Source: Muribaculaceae bacterium
GTDB taxonomy: Bacteria > Bacteroidota > Bacteroidia > Bacteroidales > Muribaculaceae
Reading direction: 5' to 3'
Assembly: GCA_029060725.1 (NCBI GenBank)
Contig: JAIDTL010000091.1
Span: forward strand, 4,022-37,606
DNA length: 33,585 nt
Every line of letters begins with the position of its first letter. The stretch's first letter is position 1. Both the position numbers and the translations under genes were made by a program. The notes beneath the pieces were generated by a model. The model worked only from the letters and a program-made list of their open reading frames with translations, had not been told where the DNA came from and did not search any database. Shown in pieces: positions 17,320 through 23,808 of the stretch.

Positions 17320-18014
17320 TGGTTGATTTATCTAAAGATGCAGAGTCAATATTAAATAGTTATCTTGTAAAATATGCAGGATATAGAACAAATGGGGAAA
17401 AAGGAATAAGTGCTTTTCAGAATTGGTACTATCAAGTCAGCAACTATATTATTAATCTTGATAAGATTGATATTAATGATGGGTACAACTTATCATATCA
17501 GATACCATATTGGGGGTCTGTAATATTCACTAAAGTAACTCTTCCTTATGATACATTTATTTTAGTAACAGATTTTAAATTCAACGAGGCAAACTTTTTT
17601 CAATTCATAAGATATCATAGATATAGTAGAAATGGACAGCCTATAGTAGTTGGGAATTTAAACTATAACTATAAACTTATAACGAATCAAGGGAGTAGGC
17701 TCTATGGGATAATGACTCCATATGACGAAATTCTAATAAGACCTTATTATGACAGAATAATTCCATTTCATCATTGTTCAGAGAACTATAATAGAATGCA
17801 TGCGATTGGAATTAAAAATGGAAGATGCTTTGCTATATATTTTGATGGAAATACTGAAGTACTATCAATGAATGCATCAGAATTAAGCACGATTGGTTGT
17901 AGGCACTTCCATAATTTAGGGGAATCAAAGAAAAAAAGTATAAGACTTACAGAGGCTCAGTTCAAGAGGATGTTGACTGAGTGTATCACTAAAATAATAA
18001 ATGAAATTGCTTAA
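17319..18014 (+). CDS. Unknown 231-residue protein, second IS passenger gene
   Basis: I do not recognise the main domain. It is aromatic-rich with beta-like stretches (VIFTKVTLPYDTFILVTDFKF, FFQFIRYHRYSRNGQPIVVG). The last part, KKSIRLTEAQFKRMLTECI, resembles an IRLTExxLxxxI helical tail that recurs at the C-termini of many phage and Bacteroidales proteins. The start overlaps the 71-residue gene by one base (TAATG). Strongly AT-rich codon use. Downstream within the IS lie a folded 214-bp segment and a terminator. Candidate roles include an effector/toxin paired with the small acidic protein; this is speculation from gene order. Confidence 0.75.
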   Translation: MVDLSKDAESILNSYLVKYAGYRTNGEKGISAFQNWYYQVSNYIINLDKIDINDGYNLSYQIPYWGSVIFTKVTLPYDTFILVTDFKFNEANFFQFIRYHRYSRNGQPIVVGNLNYNYKLITNQGSRLYGIMTPYDEILIRPYYDRIIPFHHCSENYNRMHAIGIKNGRCFAIYFDGNTEVLSMNASELSTIGCRHFHNLGESKKKSIRLTEAQFKRMLTECITKIINEIA

Positions 18015-18063
18015 AAGACTTGTTTTTCATAATATTCCCTGTATATTTTAGATGAAAGCAAAA

Positions 18064-18277
18064 AAAGAGAGACAGTGAGGTCTTGACTATGGGATTATAC
18101 TAATCCCATTCTTGACATTAAGTCAAGTACGGCTAAACGCCATTCTTCAGTGAATAACATTCACTAAAAATTTTTATGACATTCTTCAGTGTCAGCCAAG
18201 TCAAGACCTCTAAATCACTCTTACTATTCATCATCTGACACCGCAAAGATGGTAAATAAAGTGAAACTGTCTCTCTT
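18064..18277 (+). ncRNA. Putative multi-branched structured RNA inside the IS
   Basis: Nested perfect helices cover 214 bp with no ORF. P1 pairs AAGAGAGACAGT (18064-18075) with ACTGTCTCTCTT (18266-18277). P2 pairs GAGGTCTTGACT (18077-18088) with AGTCAAGACCTC (18199-18210). Within P2 are hairpins ATGGGATTA/TAATCCCAT (18089-18109), CTTGAC/GTCAAG (18111-18127), AGTGAAT/ATTCACT (18149-18165) and TGACA/TGTCA (18177-18194). Between P2 and P1 is ATCATCT/AGATGGT, giving an outer three-way junction. CATTCTTCAGTG occurs twice inside (18141, 18180). I know no RNA family that this matches. It could also be a relic of a nested inverted-repeat element; RNA function is inference from the pairing. Confidence 0.5.
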
Positions 18278-18304
18278 GAAAAATAAATTATTCTTCATAA
18301 TTTA

Positions 18305-18386
18305 TTACAGAGGGGTTTAATATCCTCTGTAACGTAAAATTACAAAAAACATCTGAGAGAGCCAAATTTTCTCAGATGTTTTATTT
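18305..18386 (+). terminator. Two hairpins near the IS right end, the second terminator-like
   Basis: TTACAGAGG/CCTCTGTAA (18305-18313 with 18324-18332) is followed by a stronger hairpin ACATCTGAGA/TCTCAGATGT (18349-18358 with 18370-18379) and TTTATTTATT. The second has terminator form and would end transcription from the IS before rtcB. Confidence 0.7.
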
Positions 18387-18440
18387 ATTATTAACAATTC
18401 ATTGGGGTTTATTGAGGATAATCATATTCTTTTTTTATGA

Positions 18441-18478
18441 GCTGTATCACGAAATGCGTCACCTTAGCTATAATTTTG
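18441..18478 (+). promoter_or_regulatory. rtcB promoter with WYL-regulon-type operator
   Basis: Operator GCTGTATC-ACGAAAT-GCGTCACC (18441-18463), then 7 bp, then -7 box TAATTTTG (18471-18478). The operator covers the -33 position and no TTTG is present there, which suggests activator dependence. The promoter lies 15 bp outside the IS right end, so the IS did not break it. Confidence 0.8.
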
Positions 18479-18500
18479 CAGAAAATAAGACTCAATATAA

Positions 18501-18562
18501 ATGAAAAAGATACACTCACCGGATGGTATCGCTGATTAGACGAGCACTAATTGTGTATCTTT
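18501..18562 (+). promoter_or_regulatory. rtcB leader: 12-codon ORF overlapping a tRNA-arm-like hairpin
   Basis: The leader between the promoter and the rtcB ATG holds a short ORF, MKKIHSPDGIAD (18501-18539 with its TAG stop), and an overlapping RNA fold. AAAGATACAC (18506-18515) pairs perfectly with GTGTATCTTT (18553-18562). Stacked against it is a hairpin GATTAG/CTAATT (18534-18539 with 18547-18552) closing a 7-base loop ACGAGCA, the stem-loop size of a tRNA anticodon arm, although U33 is absent. A smaller GAT-GGT-ATC hairpin (18522-18530) precedes it. Translation of the short ORF would melt the outer stem. A regulatory role is inference. Confidence 0.5.
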
Positions 18563-18588
18563 GATATAAATTATAAAATTAATCGAAT

Positions 18589-19845
18589 ATGAAAACAATT
18601 GAAGGATATGACGTGAAGATATTCACGGACAATATCGAAGATACGGCATTGGAGCAGATCAAACAACTGCTTTCGATTGATGTGTTCTCTGACAAGAAGA
18701 TACGGATCATGCCGGATGTTCACGCCGGAGCGGGATGCGTTATCGGCTTCACCGGTGACCTTGGTGACAAGGTGATTCCCAACATCGTAGGAGTAGATAT
18801 AGGGTGTGGTATGCGTGTACTTAATCTCGGTAAACTCTCAGACATTGACTATCATGCTTTTCACGATCATATACATGGAAATATTCCTTCTGGAAAGATT
18901 GTGAGGGAGGATCGTTTCGGATTCAAGCCACTTGTAGGTGAGGAAATGGACATATACCGTGAAGCGAAGCAATTGGTGACTGAACTATATTGCTATCGAG
19001 AACTGAAAGATTCCGGACGTATCAACAAGGCTATCGGTTCGCTCGGAGGTGGCAATCATTTTATAGAACTTGATAAGGATGAGGAGGGGAATGTATATCT
19101 CGTTATTCATACCGGTTCGCGCAACCTTGGCAAGCAGGTGGCAGAAATCTATCAAGCAAAAGCCATCAAGCATCTTACTGAAGGGGCAGATGAATTTGAA
19201 GAGACTATCAGACGCACGATCGAAGAATATAAGGCAGCCGGACGACGGTCAGAACTTCAGGATGTAATCAAAAAGATGCGAAAAGAGCATCAAAAGGCCG
19301 AGCCATCTCTTCCTGCTGATCTCTGTTATGTCGAAGGAGAACAGCGAGAACAGTATCTTCACGATATGCGCCTTTGCCAGCGTTGGGCTATACTTAATCG
19401 TAAGCTCATATCACTCTTACTTTTGCGTTTCTTCCCGGAAACGCATGTAATAGAGGAATTTGAATCTATCCACAATTATATCAGCGATGATAACATAATC
19501 AGGAAAGGTTCGATATCTGCTGCCGATGGTGAGCGATGCATCATTCCCCTGAATATGCGCGATGGCTCATTGCTATGCACTGGTAAAGGAAACAAAGATT
19601 GGAACTGTTCAGCCCCTCATGGTGCAGGTCGAGTATTGAGCCGCACTCAGGCATACGAGAAAATCACAATGGAAGACTTCGAGGAATCAATGAAGGGTAT
19701 CTATTCCGAGTCGGTCAATGATTTCACACGCGACGAGTCTCCCATGGTCTATAAGTCGGCGGAAGAGATTATAGCCAATATAGGAGACACCGTAAACATT
19801 GATTCAATCATACGCCCTATCTTTAATTTCAAGGCTTCTAAATGA
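18589..19845 (+). CDS. rtcB: RtcB family RNA ligase
   Basis: A 418-residue RtcB, the GTP-dependent, Mn-dependent ligase that joins 2',3'-cyclic phosphate (or 3'-phosphate) and 5'-OH RNA ends and repairs tRNAs cut by ribotoxins. Motifs: VDIGCGM with C73 (metal), GGGNHF with H157, IHTGSRNLG with H174, and APHGAGR with H344, the histidine that becomes guanylylated. Length is close to E. coli RtcB. No RtcA cyclase or archease is nearby; instead a DEDDh exonuclease and a WYL regulator follow on the opposite strand. The promoter carries the same operator as the WYL gene, so the WYL protein probably controls it. Ended by a hairpin 10 bp after the stop codon. Confidence 0.96.
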   Translation: MKTIEGYDVKIFTDNIEDTALEQIKQLLSIDVFSDKKIRIMPDVHAGAGCVIGFTGDLGDKVIPNIVGVDIGCGMRVLNLGKLSDIDYHAFHDHIHGNIPSGKIVREDRFGFKPLVGEEMDIYREAKQLVTELYCYRELKDSGRINKAIGSLGGGNHFIELDKDEEGNVYLVIHTGSRNLGKQVAEIYQAKAIKHLTEGADEFEETIRRTIEEYKAAGRRSELQDVIKKMRKEHQKAEPSLPADLCYVEGEQREQYLHDMRLCQRWAILNRKLISLLLLRFFPETHVIEEFESIHNYISDDNIIRKGSISAADGERCIIPLNMRDGSLLCTGKGNKDWNCSAPHGAGRVLSRTQAYEKITMEDFEESMKGIYSESVNDFTRDESPMVYKSAEEIIANIGDTVNIDSIIRPIFNFKASK

Positions 19846-19854
19846 AAATTATTA

Positions 19855-19897
19855 ATTCCTCTTCTTTGAATTGAAATTCATTGAAGAGGAATTTTTT
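19855..19897 (+). terminator. rtcB terminator
   Basis: ATTCCTCTTC (19855-19864) pairs with GAAGAGGAAT (19883-19892), followed by a run of T to 19897. It begins 10 bp after the rtcB stop. Confidence 0.85.
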
Positions 19898-19923
19898 CAG
19901 TCAGCAATAAACGTACTTGCATA

Positions 19924-20126
19924 GAAGTTGTTTAAACTTATTTACGAATTCAAAAAAACAATATAAAATATTAAAAATAAGATTCTTTTTATTAATCTTC
20001 CGCCATCTTTTCGGCGTATTTTCCTTCATTCATCAGTCACGATGCCCGCATCGCTCCTTCTTCATAAAGAAAAATCCGCTCGAAAACCTGACGAAATCTT
20101 AATAAAAAAATAAGTTTAAACAACTT
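19924..20126. mobile_element. Second MITE-like inverted-repeat element
   Basis: GAAGTTGTTTAAACTTATT at 19924 is matched by its exact inverse ending at 20126, giving a 203-bp element. ATA flanks both ends (19921-19923 and 20127-20129), consistent with a 3-bp target duplication. The interior is mostly stops, so it encodes no transposase. Its ends differ from the other element family in this window. It sits in the gap between the convergent rtcB and exonuclease genes. Confidence 0.8.
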
Positions 20127-20141
20127 CATATCTAAAAATCA

Positions 20142-20630
20142 TCAAAGCAGCTTCAGGGCTATGGCGGCGCAGGCTTCTGCGTCGGCGAGGGCGTGGTGGT
20201 GGTTGGCGAGGTCGTAGCCGCAGGCGGCAGCCACTACGTGAAGCTGGTGGCAGGGTAGCTTAAGGGTGCGTCGGGAGGCGGCAAGAGTGCAATAAAACTC
20301 ATAACCCGGATAGTCCATATCGTATTCATCAAATACAGCCTTTAGACAACTTTCGTCAAAGGGACGGTTGTGTGCCACAAGGGGCAAGCCTTTTATTTTG
20401 TCTGCCACTTGTGCCCAGACATCGGGGAATTTCAAAGCAGAATCAGTGTCCTTCCTGGTGAGGCCATGCACTTCTGTAGTCCAGTAAGTATAGTAATTTG
20501 GTGATGGCTTAATCAAACTGTAGAATTTATCTACGATCTCACCGTCTCTAACTATAACGATACCGACACTGCATACGCTTGAACGTCTGCCATTGGCTGT
20601 CTCAAAATCTATTGCTGCAAAATCTCTCAT
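20142..20630 (-). CDS. DEDDh 3'-5' exonuclease (DnaQ/RNase T-like)
   Basis: A 162-residue stand-alone exonuclease of the DnaQ superfamily. The first motif is AAIDFET with D8 and E10, the second is VAHNRPFDESCL (Asp), and the third is HHALADAEACA with the His and Asp of the DEDDh type. Start is ATG 20628-20630, two bases after the WYL stop (TGA TA ATG), so it is translationally coupled to the regulator; an upstream in-frame TTG is rejected. The substrate could be DNA or RNA. Under a regulator shared with rtcB, a role in trimming RNA ends before or instead of ligation is attractive, but is inference. Confidence 0.88.
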   Translation of the reverse strand: MRDFAAIDFETANGRRSSVCSVGIVIVRDGEIVDKFYSLIKPSPNYYTYWTTEVHGLTRKDTDSALKFPDVWAQVADKIKGLPLVAHNRPFDESCLKAVFDEYDMDYPGYEFYCTLAASRRTLKLPCHQLHVVAAACGYDLANHHHALADAEACAAIALKLL

Positions 20631-20632
20631 TA

Positions 20633-21538
20633 TCAATCATTCTTATATAGGTTATACATATCATTAATCCACCCTTTCATAGTCTTGCGCAAATGAGGAG
20701 GGTGCAAGACTTCAACCATCGACCCGACCTGAAGAAGCTTCATGACAAAATCATACGTCGGGGCAAGGAAAAGCTCGAAATCGGCGTATTCACCGCTATC
20801 TTCTATCAATCTCTGACTGTGATGGAGAGGCAATGACATCAGGTAGTGTTTGTGGATCTCGTTTGCACGTATCACAATTTTTTCGGGTTTCTCGCCGGTG
20901 CCAATGACGATTCCGTATGAGGACGAAAAATAATCCTCTGCATCGAAATCTTTGGGCAACTTATAAGTAGTGCCTGACAATTCAACGCTCTCAATACGAT
21001 CCAGTCCGTAAAGACGCTCATCATCATATCGAATGTTATGTGCAAGAACGTACCAACGGTTTTCAAACAGTTTAACACAATATGGTTCTATCGGGAATGT
21101 GTAGCTATGAGATTTCTTGAACGGCCGGTAAGTGATATTTACCGTCAGGTTTTCCTTCATTGCATTGAGTATCATGGTGAGATGTTCTCTCCCCGAGGGT
21201 ATTTCCTCAACCAAGATACGTCCTTTTAGGGAAAGATTCTCACCGATTACATTTCCTACAGCAAAAGAATCGAGCATCCATTTCTTTAGTTTATCTTCAT
21301 CTATATCTTCAGGATTCGCAATAAAATAGAGATACCCTCCCACTTTCTGGCAGTCGATTATTATACCGAATTGCTCGAATATAGCATCACGCCAGCGATT
21401 GAAAGTGGCCCGGTGAAGTGGACGGCAGTCGCTTAATTCTTTGTGACGCTCCCATTTCTCAGAAAGATCCTTGTGAGAAATCTTTCCGGCACGTCGGATA
21501 GTGTCGATAAGCCAGGTATATTTCTGCAGTTGGTTCAT
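20633..21538 (-). CDS. WYL-domain transcriptional regulator
   Basis: A 301-residue regulator starting at ATG 21536-21538 (MNQLQKYTWLIDTIRRAGKI); an earlier in-frame TTG lies in the promoter. Residues 1-75 form an N-terminal helical/winged DNA-binding region (ISHKDLSEKWERH, RATFNRWRDAIFEQFG). The WYL domain covers about 110-200 (NITYRPFKKSHSYTFPIEPYCVKLFENRWYVLA-like core, with RIESVELSG), and a WCX-type C-terminus follows (VMKLLQVGSMVEVLHPPHLR). WYL proteins bind nucleic acid ligands and often control phage defence or DNA/RNA damage genes. Its own promoter carries the dyad found at rtcB and the 28.9-kb ATPase, so autoregulation and control of both is predicted. Whether it activates or represses is open. 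Confidence 0.88.
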   Translation of the reverse strand: MNQLQKYTWLIDTIRRAGKISHKDLSEKWERHKELSDCRPLHRATFNRWRDAIFEQFGIIIDCQKVGGYLYFIANPEDIDEDKLKKWMLDSFAVGNVIGENLSLKGRILVEEIPSGREHLTMILNAMKENLTVNITYRPFKKSHSYTFPIEPYCVKLFENRWYVLAHNIRYDDERLYGLDRIESVELSGTTYKLPKDFDAEDYFSSSYGIVIGTGEKPEKIVIRANEIHKHYLMSLPLHHSQRLIEDSGEYADFELFLAPTYDFVMKLLQVGSMVEVLHPPHLRKTMKGWINDMYNLYKND

Positions 21539-21556
21539 ATTCCATAAATTTTTCTG

Positions 21557-21594
21557 CAAAGTTAATGAAAAGCTGTCACATTTTGCGATACAAC
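21557..21594 (-). promoter_or_regulatory. Promoter and operator of the WYL-exonuclease operon
   Basis: Read on the minus strand: GTTGTATC-GCAAAAT-GTGACAGC (21594 to 21572), then 7 bp, then -7 box TAACTTTG (21564 to 21557). Same geometry as at rtcB. No TTTG at the -33 position. Confidence 0.8.
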
Positions 21595-21644
21595 CTACGT
21601 TTTTTTCGTCATTGGTCGATTATGGAATATCTGAACACAGAAAT

Positions 21645-22170
21645 GTCACCCTTTAGGGGAAAGTTTTCTTAAATTTTTTGGTTCTTCTTCAATTTAGTTG
21701 AAAAAACTTTCGGATGTAGATCACACAGATGAGATGGTGCAGGAATGGAGAGAGAGCTGGCAATATCTTTTGCCAACTTGAACTTAAATGTTAGGCTCAG
21801 AACTTATCAAAGCGCAAGAACCGGCAGATTTTCACAGATTTAATTATTCTACAATCTTATCTATTATGTCGAGGATTAGGGCTCACACAGAGGGCACACG
21901 GAGTTTATACTCTTATGTTCAGAAATGAGATATTTTAATTAATAATGATATCATTCACAAAGGGGCATTGCTTCGCTTGCCATTGAAGCTCACGGAGACT
22001 CTCCTGAATAGCAACCTTAGGTATGACAATATGGGATGGGAGACTTGGATTTATACTTTGGTGTTATATTGGCTCGGATCTTCTCAGCACAGATGTTGTC
22101 GGGATGAGCACAGAAATCATAAAATTCAACTAATTTGAAGAAGAACCAATTCTTTCCCCTTAAGGGTGAC
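21645..22170. repeat. Palindromic repeat, copy A, split by the MITE
   Basis: The left arm starts GTCACCCTTTAGGGGAAAG at 21645 and runs to the MITE at 21679. The right arm resumes at 22148 and ends with AAGGGTGAC at 22170. Joined without the MITE and one 8-bp duplicate, it reads as the same roughly 50-bp palindrome seen intact at 23690-23738 and 25044-25093. Confidence 0.85.
21680..22147. mobile_element. Non-autonomous inverted-repeat element (MITE-like), copy 2
   Basis: A 468-bp copy in the same orientation as copy 1, nearly identical over its right two-thirds. Ends GGTTCTTCTTCAATTTAG and CTAATTTGAAGAAGAACC. The flanking 8-mers are AATTTTTT (21672-21679) and AATTCTTT (22148-22155), a target duplication with one change. 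It lies inside palindrome copy A. The region 21539-22238 holds no gene apart from this. Confidence 0.92.
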
Positions 22171-22238
22171 AATTCAAATTGAATTAATGGGTAAAATATG
22201 TATAAAAGTGACGCCTTTCGGAAATATCATGAAGATTA

Positions 22239-22270
22239 TTTGGTGAATTCAGAAAATTATATTAATTTTG
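22239..22270 (+). promoter_or_regulatory. Promoter of a short transcription unit
   Basis: TTTG (22239-22242) and TAATTTTG (22263-22270) are 20 bases apart. A site with partial likeness to the WYL-type operator (minus-strand CGAAAGGCGTCAC) lies upstream within 22207-22229. A strong terminator follows at 22481-22528, so the unit is about 250 nt. Confidence 0.7.
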
Positions 22271-22289
22271 CGACCCAAATCTGAAACAA

Positions 22290-22448
22290 ATGTTAAAAAG
22301 GAATTATCATATACTCATCAATAGCCGCATTCAATGTCCGCAGGGCTTTGAATGTATGGTGTATATGTTTGCTCCGACAACAGACATCAATACGCGCAGC
22401 GGCAAATTCCGACATTCTTGTTTCAGCATTCAAACTGAATCAGATTAG
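22290..22448 (+). CDS. Possible 52-residue small protein (or small RNA)
   Basis: An ATG-started ORF of 52 codons (starts MLKRNYHILINSRIQCPQGF, ends FSIQTESD) lies 19 bp after a consensus -7 box and ends 32 bp before a strong terminator. It has three Cys, no membrane helix and no family I recognise. The clear promoter-terminator framing shows a real transcript, but whether it is translated or acts as an RNA cannot be told. It precedes the RNA ligase gene. Confidence 0.35.
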   Translation: MLKRNYHILINSRIQCPQGFECMVYMFAPTTDINTRSGKFRHSCFSIQTESD

Positions 22449-22480
22449 TTTATACTGAGTGTAATAAACTTCAAGATATA

Positions 22481-22528
22481 AACGACTGTCGGAAAGAAAC
22501 TGCCAATCTTTCCGACAGTCGTTTTTTT
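22481..22528 (+). terminator. Strong rho-independent terminator
   Basis: AACGACTGTCGGAAAG (22481-22496) pairs perfectly with CTTTCCGACAGTCGTT (22508-22523), followed by TTTTT. It closes the short unit that starts at about 22278 and separates it from the ligase gene. Confidence 0.92.
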
Positions 22529-22623
22529 CATGTCCATACTGGTTTCTACCTTCTCCACCATGATTAGCTTTGGACACATACAAACTCCAACCGCGCTAAA
22601 GCGCAAAAAACTAACAACAAACA

Positions 22624-23661
22624 ATGGTAAATTTCAAAAAGTACAGCTCCATCGAAAATGCATTCACCCGAGACTTCATGGAGCGGGTTAAGGCTGAGAT
22701 ACCTGACAACCTTGAGTGGGTGGTGCAGGAGAAGGTGCATGGTGCCAACACCAGCTTTCTCTGTGACGGAAAGACGGTAGAATTCGCAAAGCGTACCTCT
22801 GTTTTGAACAACGATGAAAAGTTCTACGACTTCCAGGACATGTTGGAACATTACCGTCCAAAGGTTATGTCACTCTTCAAGAGAATCAAGGAATCACATC
22901 CGGAAGTAATATCAATCTCTGTCTTTGGCGAGATGTTTGGCGGAAGATACGCCCATGAGGGAGTTGCCGCAAAGAAAGGGACAACACTAATTCAGAAGGG
23001 AGTATACTACACCCCCGGACATGAGTTCTACGGATTCGACATCTATGTCTTCGAAAGCGAGACCGGAAGATACCTTGATATGGATGAGGTCAACGCCCTC
23101 TTTGAGGCTGATGGGTTCTTCTACGCAAAGACTCTGCTTAGAGGGACTCTTTCGGAATGCCTGGCATACCCAAATGCTTTTCAAAGTAAAATCTCTCAGT
23201 GGTTAGGGCTACCTGATATCTCAGACAATATCTGTGAAGGTATCGTGATTCGTCCAGTTGTACCCCAATATCTTAGAAATGGTTCAAGAGTCCTGATCAA
23301 GAGTAAAAATGTTCGTTTCGCTGAAAAGAAGGCTGTAAAGGCTCGCAACAAGGTCTTCTCCGAACCAATTCCACAGAGCGAGGAGCTGAAATTCCTCATA
23401 GAGGAGGTAGATACATATATTACTGAGAACCGACTCAACAACGTAATCAGCCATATAGGAGAGGTCTCACTTCCAAAGGATTTTGGTAAAATAATGGGAC
23501 TCTATTCAAAAGACATACTCGATGATTTCCTGAAGGAATATGGCGGCAAGTATTGTGCACTTGACAAGTGTGAACAAAAGAACTTCAACAAGGCTCTCAA
23601 CAAGCTATCGACTGACTTCGTCAAGCAGACCTTGATGTCAAGGGCATACCTCCTCAACTGA
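22624..23661 (+). CDS. Rnl2-type RNA ligase
   Basis: A 345-residue ATP-dependent 5'-PO4/3'-OH RNA ligase of the T4 Rnl2 class, which seals nicks in double-stranded RNA. The nucleotidyltransferase motifs are in order: I, QEKVHGANTSF with K37 as adenylylated lysine; Ia/III, SVFGEMFGGRYA and FYGFDIYVF; IV, CEGIVIRP; V, VLIKSKNVRF. The C-terminal ~100 residues are helical, like the Rnl2 C-terminal domain. A likely -7 box TAGCTTTG lies at 22565-22572. The gene is bracketed by copies A and B of a palindromic repeat. RtcB 4 kb away uses a different end chemistry, so the region encodes two non-redundant RNA sealing enzymes. Confidence 0.93.
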   Translation: MVNFKKYSSIENAFTRDFMERVKAEIPDNLEWVVQEKVHGANTSFLCDGKTVEFAKRTSVLNNDEKFYDFQDMLEHYRPKVMSLFKRIKESHPEVISISVFGEMFGGRYAHEGVAAKKGTTLIQKGVYYTPGHEFYGFDIYVFESETGRYLDMDEVNALFEADGFFYAKTLLRGTLSECLAYPNAFQSKISQWLGLPDISDNICEGIVIRPVVPQYLRNGSRVLIKSKNVRFAEKKAVKARNKVFSEPIPQSEELKFLIEEVDTYITENRLNNVISHIGEVSLPKDFGKIMGLYSKDILDDFLKEYGGKYCALDKCEQKNFNKALNKLSTDFVKQTLMSRAYLLN

Positions 23662-23689
23662 CAGAATCACGTATCAATAGGTTAATTTT

Positions 23690-23738
23690 GCACCCTTTAG
23701 GGGAAACAATTTAAGAAAACTTTCCCCTAAAGGGTGAC
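23690..23738. repeat. Palindromic repeat, copy B (inverted orientation)
   Basis: CACCCTTTAGGGGAAA and TTTCCCCTAAAGGGTGAC form a stem of about 17 bp around AATTTAAGAAAAC. The loop matches copies A and C in reverse orientation. TTTTT follows at 23740-23744, so it may also terminate the ligase transcript. Confidence 0.9.
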
Positions 23739-23808
23739 ATTTTTATGAAAGGATACCAGATTTATTAGAAAATTTCATTAAATTTGCATCTGTAAAATAA
23801 GCAAGACA

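Larger units (their letters stand above)
15972..18425 (+). mobile_element. IS1595-family (ISXO2-like) element with passenger genes
   Basis: A perfect 24-bp terminal inverted repeat bounds 2454 bp: left end 15972-15995 (starting ATGATTATCCTCAATAAAC), right end 18402-18425 as its exact reverse complement. Flanks read ATTCTTTTTA before and ATTCTTTTTTTA after, consistent with a target duplication whose T-run has changed length. Inside are the transposase, two unknown overlapping genes and a folded 214-bp segment with hairpins. A second inverted pair, CTGATAATCAG (15996-16006) and CTGATTATCAG (16037-16047), lies just inside the left end. The element separates the DUF262 operon from rtcB. Passenger genes are known in the IS1595 family. 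Confidence 0.92.

Noticed and set aside
18064..18277. Retron msr-msd
   Set aside because: The inverted outer arms fit loosely, but no reverse transcriptase gene is in the window.
18506..18562. A complete tRNA gene upstream of rtcB
   Set aside because: There is no T-arm, no proper D-arm and no CCA end, and the outer stem is 10 bp. Only an anticodon-arm-sized hairpin is present.
19917..20102. 61-codon plus-strand reading frame
   Set aside because: It is inside the 203-bp inverted-repeat element and is rich in rare-type hydrophobic runs; no promoter.
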